64,000 bases of DNA, from positions 1,302,001-1,366,000 of the forward strand of contig NZ_CP064188.1 of the NCBI RefSeq assembly GCF_015353075.1, written 5' to 3'. A program made the position numbers and the translations under genes. This stretch comes from Rhizobium sp. 007. Its GTDB lineage: Bacteria > Pseudomonadota > Alphaproteobacteria > Rhizobiales > Rhizobiaceae. Positions 18,198-26,114 of the stretch are shown here, piece after piece. The number at the start of each line of letters is the position of its first letter. Within the stretch, counting starts at the first letter, position 1. The notes beneath the pieces were generated by a model that was not told the origin of the DNA, did no database searches, and saw only the letters and a program-made list of their open reading frames with translations.

Positions 18198-19372
18198 CTG
18201 CACAAAGTCCTTCGCCTGTCTTTACAGCGCAATTCAACATCAACGATCAGGAATTCTCCCTCGCTGGCGTGCTTCGCCCTCATTCCACGGCTGAAATTGC
18301 CGACGATCTCTTGCTGCTGCGAAATGGAATCGAGACCGTCAGCGGTGTTTTATACGTCAATCTAAAGCGCGTTACGCATATGAACAGCACGGCATTTCGT
18401 GCCTTGACGCGGGTTTTGATCGATGCTTCGCGTTCAAGGCCCGAAATCAAATTTGTGGTCGTCGCATCAAGCGTTGTCGCCTGGGCGGCACGGATGTTCC
18501 GGCATTTGAGCGATCTTTCGCCGAACATTGCTATCGAGGTCTACGACTCGGCTTTTTATCCCGGCCAGACATTCGTTGAAAACCAAAGCTTCATTCCAAT
18601 CCTCAGAACGCAGACCAAGATGACGTGGCGGCATGAGAGAGAGATATTGCCGCGTCATGGGCTTCGCAACGGCATGGTGATTGCCGACATCTGTTGCGGC
18701 ATTGGCGATTTCGCGATGCTTGTCAGAAAGGAGTTCGGTCCTGCAAGGATCGTTGCGCTAGATCATTCCTCGCCAAGCCTCGACTATGCCCGTGATGTTG
18801 CCGAAAGCTTCGGTGTCCGCGATATTGAATACACCTACGGCGATGCATCGCAGATGTTGTTCGAAAGCGACCAGTTCGATTTCGTGACCTGCCGGCACTC
18901 GTTGCAAATCTTCGATCGCCCCGAACTGCTGCTCAGGGAGCTCTATCGGATCTGCAAACCTGGCGGCCGGGTTTACATCACCAACGAGAAAAACTCCCAT
19001 TGCCTCGGGGAACCGCGGGCCGACAGCATCCAATGGACCTATAACGAGGTCGCCAAGCTCTTCAGTCATTTCGACATGGACGTCGAAATGGGGCCAAAGA
19101 GCTTGCGTCTGTTGCTGGACGCGGGCTTCGAGGCGGTGAAAATGGAAAGCTTCATGGTCACCAACCTCGACGGCGATCCCCAGGAGTTCGCAGACGTCAT
19201 CGCGGCATGGCGAGATGTCTACGCAGGCGAAATGTCTGTCCGCAGGGGCGATTCAGCGGAGTTCGTCGAACGTTTCAGACAAGGATTCGCCGACCATATC
19301 TTTGCGGCGCTTCATCCAAAGGGCTACGCCGGCTGGCCCATTTGGGCAGCGTCCGGGCGAAAACCGCTATGA
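18194..19372 (+). CDS. STAS-like domain fused to SAM-dependent methyltransferase
   Basis: A 392-residue two-domain protein. Residues 1 to about 115 resemble the STAS-type Slr1659 family: GVLYVNLKRVTHMNSTAFRAL matches [18 protein letters not shown] of the STAS protein at 22285, with Ser-Thr at the usual phosphorylation position. Residues of about 145 to 310 are a class I methyltransferase with motif I GMVIADICCGIGDF, an acidic LDHSSPSLDYAR and FDFVTCRHSLQIF. The substrate is unknown. The TTG start overlaps the upstream stop, and the stop overlaps the following ATG, so the gene is translationally locked into the operon. A fusion of this kind suggests methyl transfer controlled by phosphorylation of the STAS part; this is inference. 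Confidence 0.75.
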   Translation: MTAQSPSPVFTAQFNINDQEFSLAGVLRPHSTAEIADDLLLLRNGIETVSGVLYVNLKRVTHMNSTAFRALTRVLIDASRSRPEIKFVVVASSVVAWAARMFRHLSDLSPNIAIEVYDSAFYPGQTFVENQSFIPILRTQTKMTWRHEREILPRHGLRNGMVIADICCGIGDFAMLVRKEFGPARIVALDHSSPSLDYARDVAESFGVRDIEYTYGDASQMLFESDQFDFVTCRHSLQIFDRPELLLRELYRICKPGGRVYITNEKNSHCLGEPRADSIQWTYNEVAKLFSHFDMDVEMGPKSLRLLLDAGFEAVKMESFMVTNLDGDPQEFADVIAAWRDVYAGEMSVRRGDSAEFVERFRQGFADHIFAALHPKGYAGWPIWAASGRKPL

Positions 19373-21729
19373 TGACCGCGCCGATCAGGAAGCCAAGCCT
19401 CGGACCGCGCTCATTTCGCGCGAAATTCATGATCGTTGTCGGTGGGGCGGTCCTTTTTGACCTGCTTGTCAGCGGCGGTCTCGCCCTTTGGAATGTCCAG
19501 CGACTTTCTCGGGATGCGACGGCGGAAGTGGGACACGGCCTTGAACGGGCAAGCCAAGACTATATCCGCTCCTATACCGATTCCACGGCCGCGCAGGTTG
19601 GCTTGCTTCTCCATCAGGTCCATTCCGACGTCAAGGCGTTGACAGGCGTGCTTCAGGGTCAGATCGATCAACCAACGAGAAACGGGGAGATTGGAGCCGC
19701 CATGGCAAGGGCGGCTCCAGATGCGGTGACCGTGACGTTCGACCCCAAGGGTCAATGGGCGCAGAACCTTCCAGGGGCGCCGTCGGTCGTCAGCGTATGG
19801 GGCTACCTCCTGGACAAGGATCGCCATCCGCTGCCGCAGGTGCAGACCGATATCGAGACGAGTGCGGTCCTTGATCTTGTCGCCCCCGACCTCTTGAAAA
19901 ACGGCGCATCGAAGCTGCAGATGTACTATATCGGGCCGAAAGAGCGCCCGATCTTCAGGACGGCACCTTATACAGATCAAGCGCAGACTTTCGATCGGCT
20001 TTATCCCGGTCACAACAGCGCAGACTTTTGGGATTTCTTCTTTCCCGGTCTTTATGAATCCTGGCAGAAGTGGGCAAGCGACCCTTCCTTGCGGCCGGTA
20101 CCTGACAATATCACCCAGACTGCTCCCTATACGGACGCAATCACGGGAAAACTGATCGTCAGCTTCTTCCATCCGCTTTGGACTGCCGATCGGCGTAGCG
20201 TGGCGGGAGCTGCCGGAGCAGACATCACCCTTGACCAGCTCGCCGAAATTGTCGAGCGCGTGAAGGTCGCCGAAAGCGGCTTTGGCTTTCTAACCATGTC
20301 GGACGGCAACGTCGTTGCAATCAACCCTGCCGGGGAAAAGATCATCGGTCTTCGCTCGGCGAGCGACGCCACGAACAAGGGCGTGACCGGCCTTGACCGC
20401 TCTTTACGCAACAGTTCCCAAAAGGAGGTCGCCTCACTGCCGCTTGATGCCGATGGCGTCATAAGGCACATCTCGCTGAACGAGAGCGGCGAAAATGTTC
20501 CTTATCTTGTCGTTACAAAACAGCTAAACGCAACCAATCTTTGGATAAACGGACCGGTTCAGCGCGAGGTCATGTCGCTCGGCATCGTTGTGCCCGAGCG
20601 TGAAATCTATGCCTCCCTCACTGCCGCCAGAGATCAAATATCGCGGGCAACCAACCGCATTCTGATTTATCAGATCCTCGCGGTTCTCATGTCGATGCTC
20701 GTCGTCACGGGGGCGGTCTTTGTGGCGTCAAAGCGAATTACAAGCGGGATCAGCGCACTGGCGGGTGCCGCCAAGCGCATACAGACAAAGGATTATTCTG
20801 TCAGGGTCGATATACCCACCAAGGACGAAGTTGGCGAGGCTGGTCTCGCGTTCAACCGCATGGCCGAGGAGATCAGCTTCCATACCGAAAATCTCGAGAA
20901 CCTGGTTGCTGAGCGCACGAAGGAAATTGAGGTGGCCAAAGAAGAAATCTCGATCCTGAACGGCCAATTGACGAGCGAAAACCTGCGCCTCGGTGCCGAA
21001 CTGGATGTGGCTCGGCAGATTCAGCTTATGGTGCTGCCCCGCGCGAAAGAGCTTGCGGCAATCGAGCAGTTGGAGATTGCCGCCTATATGCGCCCCGCCG
21101 ACGAGGTCGGCGGGGACTACTACGATATCCTGCAAAACGGAGCTCACCTGAAGATAGGCATTGGCGACGTGACGGGCCACGGCCTCGAAAGCGGTGTTTT
21201 GATGCTTATGGTGCAGTCCGTCGCCCGCGCGCTACAGGAAGCCGGCGAAACGAACCCCTCAAGGTTCCTCAGTTATCTGAACCGCACGATCTACAAGAAC
21301 ATCGAGCGGACGAAAATCGACAAGCACGTCACGCTGTCATTTCTGGACTATGATGGCGAGCGTTTGACGATTTCGGGCCAGCATGAGGATCTGATTGTCA
21401 TTCGTCATACCGGCGCGGTCGAACGGATCGACACCAGCGACCTCGGCCTGCCAGTGGGACTTGAATCTGATATATCGTCTTTCATCGTTACCCGCGAAAT
21501 ACCCTTTCACAAGGGCGATTTGATTGTCCTTCATACCGATGGCGTCACCGAGGCAGAAAATCCCGAAGGCGAACTATTCGGCATCGAGCGGCTTTGCGAA
21601 AACACCCGCCGCCTGCACGGTCGCACAGCTGAGCAGGTGATGAACGGCATTCTCGAAAGCCTCATGGCCTATATCGGAACGCAAAAGATACATGATGACA
21701 TTACGCTCGTCGTAGTGCGGCATAGGTGA
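19369..21729 (+). CDS. Membrane sensor phosphatase: Cache-HAMP-SpoIIE/PP2C (SiaA/RsbU-like)
   Basis: A 786-residue membrane protein. An N-terminal helix (FMIVVGGAVLFDLLVSGGLALW) and a second helix near residues 438-461 flank a large periplasmic dCache-like sensor. A HAMP domain (SALAGAAKRIQTKDYSVRVD), a coiled coil and a SpoIIE-type PP2C domain follow. All metal-binding aspartate motifs are present: EVGGDYYD, GDVTGHGLESG, HTDGVTEAEN and HDDITLV, so it should be an active Ser/Thr phosphatase. It would dephosphorylate STAS partners on sensing an outside ligand. The ATG at 19369 overlaps the upstream TGA. A longer upstream frame lies inside the previous gene and is rejected. Confidence 0.88.
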   Translation: MMTAPIRKPSLGPRSFRAKFMIVVGGAVLFDLLVSGGLALWNVQRLSRDATAEVGHGLERASQDYIRSYTDSTAAQVGLLLHQVHSDVKALTGVLQGQIDQPTRNGEIGAAMARAAPDAVTVTFDPKGQWAQNLPGAPSVVSVWGYLLDKDRHPLPQVQTDIETSAVLDLVAPDLLKNGASKLQMYYIGPKERPIFRTAPYTDQAQTFDRLYPGHNSADFWDFFFPGLYESWQKWASDPSLRPVPDNITQTAPYTDAITGKLIVSFFHPLWTADRRSVAGAAGADITLDQLAEIVERVKVAESGFGFLTMSDGNVVAINPAGEKIIGLRSASDATNKGVTGLDRSLRNSSQKEVASLPLDADGVIRHISLNESGENVPYLVVTKQLNATNLWINGPVQREVMSLGIVVPEREIYASLTAARDQISRATNRILIYQILAVLMSMLVVTGAVFVASKRITSGISALAGAAKRIQTKDYSVRVDIPTKDEVGEAGLAFNRMAEEISFHTENLENLVAERTKEIEVAKEEISILNGQLTSENLRLGAELDVARQIQLMVLPRAKELAAIEQLEIAAYMRPADEVGGDYYDILQNGAHLKIGIGDVTGHGLESGVLMLMVQSVARALQEAGETNPSRFLSYLNRTIYKNIERTKIDKHVTLSFLDYDGERLTISGQHEDLIVIRHTGAVERIDTSDLGLPVGLESDISSFIVTREIPFHKGDLIVLHTDGVTEAENPEGELFGIERLCENTRRLHGRTAEQVMNGILESLMAYIGTQKIHDDITLVVVRHR

Positions 21730-21733
21730 TGGC

Positions 21734-22288
21734 ATGACAACGGTCCTATATGGGCAGGAGCATCTCGCTTCGTTTGACGCGACGCACGCCGTTCAGCTGC
21801 GGCTACTCGATGGCCCTCTTTACCTTGCCTGGAAACACTCCGGCATGACGTCGGATTTCATCGCCGAGATGATGGCGCTCCGATTTCGACCGTCGAAGCG
21901 GCGCTATAATCAGGTCCGACAAGACATCGGCTACCTGACGAACGAATTGATCGAAAACGCCATCAAGTTTCGTGCTCCAGGCGAGATCGCGATCGAAGCC
22001 ATGGCGGAAGACGACAACTTTAAGATGAGGATATCGAATTTTGTCGACAGGCAGACGGCAGCCAGGTTCCAGCGGTTGCTGTCGAGCATAACGCAAGGCG
22101 ATCCGAGCGATCTTCTCATCCAGCAGATCGAGGCGAGCGCTAAAACGGCCGGTAGCGGTTCCGGATTGGGATTGCTGACTTTGATGAGCGACTACAAGGC
22201 AGACCTGGCTTGGCTCTTCGAGGAGGACCGCCCCCGCAACCGTGCAAAACTTGAAACATATGCCGCAATGCCAATTTCACCGTCATGA
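21734..22288 (+). CDS. Histidine-kinase-like ATPase regulator (Slr1658-like)
   Basis: A 184-residue soluble protein with a GHKL ATPase fold. It has the N-box [13 protein letters not shown] and the G2 box [12 protein letters not shown], so ATP binding is likely. This is the anti-sigma/SpoIIAB-type fold used to phosphorylate STAS partners. It starts 5 bases after the phosphatase stop and overlaps the downstream STAS gene by ATGA, a classic kinase-antagonist pair. The family resembles cyanobacterial Slr1658, which pairs with Slr1659. No DNA-binding domain or sigma factor gene is present nearby. Confidence 0.75.
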   Translation: MTTVLYGQEHLASFDATHAVQLRLLDGPLYLAWKHSGMTSDFIAEMMALRFRPSKRRYNQVRQDIGYLTNELIENAIKFRAPGEIAIEAMAEDDNFKMRISNFVDRQTAARFQRLLSSITQGDPSDLLIQQIEASAKTAGSGSGLGLLTLMSDYKADLAWLFEEDRPRNRAKLETYAAMPISPS

Positions 22289-22644
22289 ACCGCGAGAAAA
22301 GTGCTATGGAAATCAGAGAAGAAGCGTTCCGCGTCTGGTCCGAGGGCGGTACCGTTTATTTTGACGGAACCATGCGGCTGGCAGGCCCGGATGCTTACGC
22401 ACCCATTCATGCTTTGGCCATGAAAGCGCTCGAAGAGGGGGCCGGTAAGGCCACTTTCGACGTGACCGGACTTCAATTCTTGAACTCCTCCGGTATAAAC
22501 CTGCTTGCCAAATTGACGATCGAGGCTCGCAATCACCCGGACATTCATTTGACCGTACGCGGTTCTTCCCAAGTCCCGTGGCAGATCAAATCATTGCCCA
22601 ACCTCAAGAAGTTGCATCCAGGCGTGGATCTGCGGCTGACCTGA
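22285..22644 (+). CDS. STAS-type antagonist (Slr1659-like)
   Basis: A 119-residue protein matching the STAS-like Slr1659 group. The segment [20 protein letters not shown] holds the conserved Asn-Ser-Ser-Gly where anti-anti-sigma factors are phosphorylated. It should cycle between forms phosphorylated by the kinase at 21734 and dephosphorylated by the PP2C protein at 19369. The ATG at 22285 overlaps the upstream TGA. The last codon is followed within four bases by a (TG)n tract. Its output partner is not evident; the GGDEF-EAL protein of the same operon is the obvious candidate. Confidence 0.75.
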   Translation: MNREKSAMEIREEAFRVWSEGGTVYFDGTMRLAGPDAYAPIHALAMKALEEGAGKATFDVTGLQFLNSSGINLLAKLTIEARNHPDIHLTVRGSSQVPWQIKSLPNLKKLHPGVDLRLT

Positions 22645-22647
22645 CAC

Positions 22648-22670
22648 GTGTGTGTGTGTGTGTGTGTGTG
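22648..22670. repeat. (TG)n microsatellite
   Basis: A pure alternating GT tract of 23 bases starts four bases after the STAS gene stop. Such runs are rare in bacterial genomes, slip readily in replication and can adopt Z-DNA. Confidence 0.95.
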
Positions 22671-22979
22671 CATCAGACCCGTTCGATGCCCCGAGTGATT
22701 GTCGGATACTCGCCTCCACCGTGAGGCTTGCTTAGCTGCATTCATTCGGCGGCCGTCGAGCAAGCAGATGCGCTTCAGAACGCTCCTGACGGCCAATTCG
22801 GGTGAAGTCGCGCTGGCTATCTGACAGATTTCGCCGCAATATCGGCAGGAATTAACGTTCGCCGAAGCCGGAGCCGATGGTGATACCCCGATAGATCACC
22901 TTCTGCAGCACAATGGCTAGTCATCTGGAACTGAAGTTCATTACATTGTACGCTTGACCTCTTCATGAGAGGTTGAGCA
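22671..22979. other. 309-base region without a gene
   Basis: No convincing gene is present. A perfect inverted repeat, ACCTCT-TCATG-AGAGGT, lies at 22957-22973, just before the IS630 remnant, and may belong to it or supply its ribosome-binding site. Nothing else is recognised. Confidence 0.5.
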
Positions 22980-23393
22980 ATGGCAAATGCGACTGGCCGA
23001 CCGACGGCACCATTAGTTTTGAGCAAGGCGGAACGGGAATATTTAGAACGACAGGTACGGAGGCATCGCGTTGCTCGCTCCATGTCGGAACGGTGCCGGA
23101 TCATTCTTCGCTGTGCCGACGGAATTCCGAGCAAGGTGGTTGCGGGCGAGCTGGGCGTGCATGAACACACGGTTGGCAAATGGAGACGACGCTTTCAAGA
23201 TCGGCTCGATGGTCTGCTCGACGAAGTTCGCCCTGGTCGGCCCCGGACGATTGACGACGATCAGATTGCTGCTGTGATCGAGCGCACGCTGCGGTCAACG
23301 CCAAGCGATGCGACCCATTGGTCGATCCGCTCGATGGCAGGGGCCACAGGCTTTTCAAGGTCGACAACAGCTTATGACACGACCTTCAGGTGA
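22980..23393 (+). pseudogene. IS630-family transposase, N-terminal remnant
   Basis: The 137-residue frame holds the helix-turn-helix half of an IS630-type transposase: KAEREYLERQVRRHRVARSM, RCRIILRCADG, GVHEHTVGKWRRRFQDRLDGL, DEVRPGRPRTIDDDQI and THWSIRSMAGATGFS. After GFSRST (about base 23367) the similarity stops and an unrelated tail follows. The whole DDE catalytic domain is missing, so it is inactive. No matching terminal inverted repeats or target duplication could be picked out. It marks an old insertion between the partner-switch operon and the DUF982 gene. Confidence 0.8.
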
Positions 23394-23397
23394 CTAG

Positions 23398-23625
23398 CGG
23401 GAACGGGCCACTGAGCTCAAGACCATCGTCGGTGCGCTTGCCGATGGTTGCACTTGGCTAAAGACGACCGAAATCCTCGAAAGGCGCGGCTTCCACGTCA
23501 TCCAGGAGCCTTCCACCTCGCTTGCTGATGACGTAGCGGCAACGAAGCGTCTATTGGATTTGCAGGACGGGCCGGAAAAGGTCGCGGACGTCATCGAGAT
23601 GGCGGCCAAAGAGGCGGGCAAGTAG
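23398..23625 (+). pseudogene. Unrecognised 75-codon remnant
   Basis: An open frame without a usual start runs from 23398 to a TAG at 23623-23625. It has protein-like composition (ELKTIVGALADGCTWLKTTE, then DLQDGPEKVADVIEMAAKEA). It begins right after a stop near the end of the IS630 remnant, so it is probably the C-terminus of a gene cut by the insertion or deletion. I do not recognise the family. The stretch from 23626 to 23883 holds no convincing gene. Confidence 0.35.
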
Positions 23626-23883
23626 CCTTCGGTATGCGGCAGGCGGCGGGAACCCTGAACCGTGTTACGCTCCCTGCCGCTTCACGCTCGCGGGTCTATC
23701 CTGCGCGGCTCGATATGTCGGACGACGGCAGCCCGGTGGCGTTCGAGATTGTGGAGCAGAAGAGCCGACACCCGTTGGAGCCGATGTCGTGGCGTCTTCA
23801 CAGTGAGAGCGATACTGACCCGTGAGCCTTAACGCATTATGCGGATTCAACCCCCGGCCGGCTTGCAGAAGAAAGCGGCAACT

Positions 23884-23964
23884 TTAGCCAAATTCATAGA
23901 CCAGTGCCACGATGCCGATGAGGCAAAGCAAGGCGAGAATGATGCGTTCTGTCCTCGGTGTCAT
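23884..23964 (-). CDS. 26-residue single-helix membrane peptide
   Basis: ATG at 23964 to TAA at 23884-23886 encodes 26 residues: a short charged start (TPRTER) and one hydrophobic helix (IILALLCLIGIVALVYEF). The ATG overlaps the TGA of the upstream small ORF (ATGA), which suggests coupled translation and argues for a real gene. Function is unknown. The size makes chance a concern. Confidence 0.45.
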   Translation of the reverse strand: MTPRTERIILALLCLIGIVALVYEFG

Positions 23965-24149
23965 AGCAGCCACCACATGGGCAGTGATCCCATTAAAAAG
24001 ATCAGCACCACCAGAGCGAGGTAAATTGCCCAGCCGATACCCGGATGAAGCCTGGCCATCACATTACGCAAATATTGTAAAATGTTTGGTCTTGGGCGAG
24101 CCTTGTCTCCCTTGTCCTCTCCGCTTCGATCAGTGCGTGGGCCAACCAT
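23961..24149 (-). CDS. Small membrane protein, up to 62 residues
   Basis: A small frame ending in a strongly hydrophobic C-terminal helix (IGWAIYLALVVLIFLMGSLP, then MWWLL). The N-terminal half from 24149 is hydrophilic (GPRTDRSGEDKGDKARPRP). An internal ATG at 24059 would give 32 residues. No strong ribosome-binding site marks either. It overlaps the next tiny membrane ORF by four bases, so the two may form a module. I do not recognise a family. Confidence 0.4.
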   Translation of the reverse strand: MVGPRTDRSGEDKGDKARPRPNILQYLRNVMARLHPGIGWAIYLALVVLIFLMGSLPMWWLL

Positions 24150-24347
24150 TGAATTAACCCGGGCCCCGTGTTGCCTGTGACCAGCGCTCTACCAGCCACG
24201 AATATAGGCATGGGCAATTGGGTAAACGCGCAACAAGCCTGTTTGTTTGACGCTGTGGTCTTGATTGCGCCATCCGGGCCATCGCCGGCATCGGGCACGG
24301 GTTTTGCAACGCGTGCTGGTACGACGGTTTAACGGAGGCAAAGTGTT
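24150..24347. other. 198-base intergenic region
   Basis: No convincing gene is present. It is the start-side gap shared by the leftward small membrane ORFs and the rightward DUF982 gene. GGAGG before the DUF982 start is at 24334-24338. No clear promoter was picked. Confidence 0.4.
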
Positions 24348-24626
24348 ATGAAAGGAAACGGTTTGGCGTTTCGGCCGGTCGGTTTGGCGATGCATCGCAT
24401 CGGCGAGTATCGGGTCGTTAACTCTGTGGGTCTTGCAGCCGATACGCTACTGCAGCACTGGCCGACCGATGACGGAGAGGATTTTTCTGAGGCAGTCATG
24501 GCATGCCTTGACGGATTATACGACCGAATACCTCCCGAAGACGTGCGGGCAGCATTTATCAAGGCTGCGCATGAAGCGAACATTATCGTCATCGAATTGG
24601 TGAGACCCCCGCATCCGCGCAACTGA
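24348..24626 (+). CDS. DUF982 family protein
   Basis: A 92-residue protein of the DUF982 type that is abundant in Rhizobiaceae, often in many copies and often on plasmids. Features are the ADTLLQHWPTDDGEDFSEAV middle and the DVRAAFIKAAHEANIIVIEL end. GGAGG lies about 10 bases before the ATG. Function is unknown. It stands alone, convergent with the diguanylate cyclase gene 105 bases away. Confidence 0.8.
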   Translation: MKGNGLAFRPVGLAMHRIGEYRVVNSVGLAADTLLQHWPTDDGEDFSEAVMACLDGLYDRIPPEDVRAAFIKAAHEANIIVIELVRPPHPRN

Positions 24627-24731
24627 TGCCGCGCGTGTTGCTGGCGGCACGCATGAAGGACGAGTTGGCAGTAGAAAGCCGTGCGAAGCCCTTATGTTGC
24701 CGGCATTGGTGAAACTGCAGCTGACGGATGC

Positions 24732-26105
24732 TCAGCCCGCCTTTGAAATTCCAATATCGAGCGATGCGACCTGAACATTGTTGCGTCCGTTTTTCTTTGC
24801 GGTGTAGAGGGCACGGTCTGCTCTTGCGATTATGTCTGGCGGCTGATCGGAAACACTGTTCGCGACAGCGATGCCCACGCTGGCGGTTAGTCTCAGAAAT
24901 GGCCCTGTTCCTGTCTCAATGTTGAGCTCCTGCACAGAACGCCTCAGCCATTCCGCGCGCTCAATCGCTTGCTCGAGCGAACACTCCTCCAGGACGACCA
25001 CGAACTCTTCCCCGCCGTATCGCGCTGCAAGATGGTTTGCTTGCCATGGCACCGATGTCAGCACATTCGCGACAGCCACAAGAGACCTGTCGCCTGCAAG
25101 GTGACCGAAAGTGTCGTTGACGGATTTGAAGTGGTCGATATCGATCATCATGATCGCAACGCCGGGCGAGCTTATTGCCGGACGGGTTAAGACTGCCGCC
25201 AGATAGCTTTCAAAGGTCCGTCGGTTCGCCAAGCCCGTCAAAGGATCTTTTTCCGCCAATCCTTGCAGGATCGAATTGGTGCGGTGCAAATCGTCGGATA
25301 CTTGGCCGTAGGCAACGATCGCCGCATCAATCATCGCGAGTTCCGAAATGAGTGGAAGGCGTTCCAGCGTCAGGACCGGTTCATTCTTGCCAATGCGTTC
25401 CAAGTTCTTAATCGCAGCGCCGATGGGTGCAGCAAGATGATGCTTGGCAGCAATGAGTATTGTGACGGCGAAAAGGCCAGGAACAACCAGGATGAGGAGC
25501 CACCCAACCTGCATGTAACCCGCACTGTTTTGGATTTCGCTGGCGATATTGTCCGCCACGACGGCAGCATCGCCGCTCAACTGAGCCCCCATCGCATCGA
25601 GATCACGTATGGCCCTCTCATAGGCCTGCGTCGCCAGCCGGTCGAGTTCATCAACGACCCGTGCGTCGATAGAATTGGCGGAGGGCGACGGTTGCGTCGA
25701 GCTTTCTTTGTCGCGGGCCTGCTGGCGAAGCTTGGCGATCGTTTTGGCTTCGTCGGCGACTTTTTGAGATCTCTCAACCAGAAAACCGTTGTGATCGAAC
25801 GAAAAGCCTTGCGCGAGAGCCTGGATTTGCAACTGGATCTGGCGCTCCAGTCTGCGGTCTTTCGCCAAAAAAATCGACCGAACAAGAGAAGAGAGACGCT
25901 CGATTTTTACCGCATTGCGCGTTTGCGTCAGGATCAGGGGGATCTGTACATCGCGCGTAAAGTTCGCTTGTGTCTCGATCCTTTTCAGAAAGACGAACGA
26001 AAAAGCCGCTGCAATCAGCGTATATGCCACGACGCCGAGCAGAAGAAATCTTGCAACAGCGCTGAGTGAGAGCTGACGCCGTTTCGGGGCGCTATTTTCT
26101 TCCAT
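24732..26105 (-). CDS. Membrane diguanylate cyclase paired with a solute-binding protein
   Basis: A 457-residue inner-membrane protein. An N-terminal helix (FLLLGVVAYTLIAAAFSFVF) and a second helix near 200-218 (VGWLLILVVPGLFAVTILIA) flank a periplasmic helical region. The C-terminal GGDEF domain begins DPLTGLANRRTF and has MMIDIDHFKSVNDTFGHLAGD and an intact GGEEF. No RxxD I-site stands before it (the equivalent residues are QANH), so feedback inhibition is unlikely. It lies 9 bases after the solute-binding protein gene on the same strand. This suggests that the binding protein reports a ligand to the cyclase, as in NspS-MbaA or ArtI-linked systems; that link is inferred. Confidence 0.88.
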   Translation of the reverse strand: MEENSAPKRRQLSLSAVARFLLLGVVAYTLIAAAFSFVFLKRIETQANFTRDVQIPLILTQTRNAVKIERLSSLVRSIFLAKDRRLERQIQLQIQALAQGFSFDHNGFLVERSQKVADEAKTIAKLRQQARDKESSTQPSPSANSIDARVVDELDRLATQAYERAIRDLDAMGAQLSGDAAVVADNIASEIQNSAGYMQVGWLLILVVPGLFAVTILIAAKHHLAAPIGAAIKNLERIGKNEPVLTLERLPLISELAMIDAAIVAYGQVSDDLHRTNSILQGLAEKDPLTGLANRRTFESYLAAVLTRPAISSPGVAIMMIDIDHFKSVNDTFGHLAGDRSLVAVANVLTSVPWQANHLAARYGGEEFVVVLEECSLEQAIERAEWLRRSVQELNIETGTGPFLRLTASVGIAVANSVSDQPPDIIARADRALYTAKKNGRNNVQVASLDIGISKAG

Positions 26106-26114
26106 TCCATCGGC

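Noticed and set aside
23634..23825. Possible 63-codon gene after the IS630 remnant
   Set aside because: No ribosome-binding site, no family likeness and an unusual composition in a decayed region.
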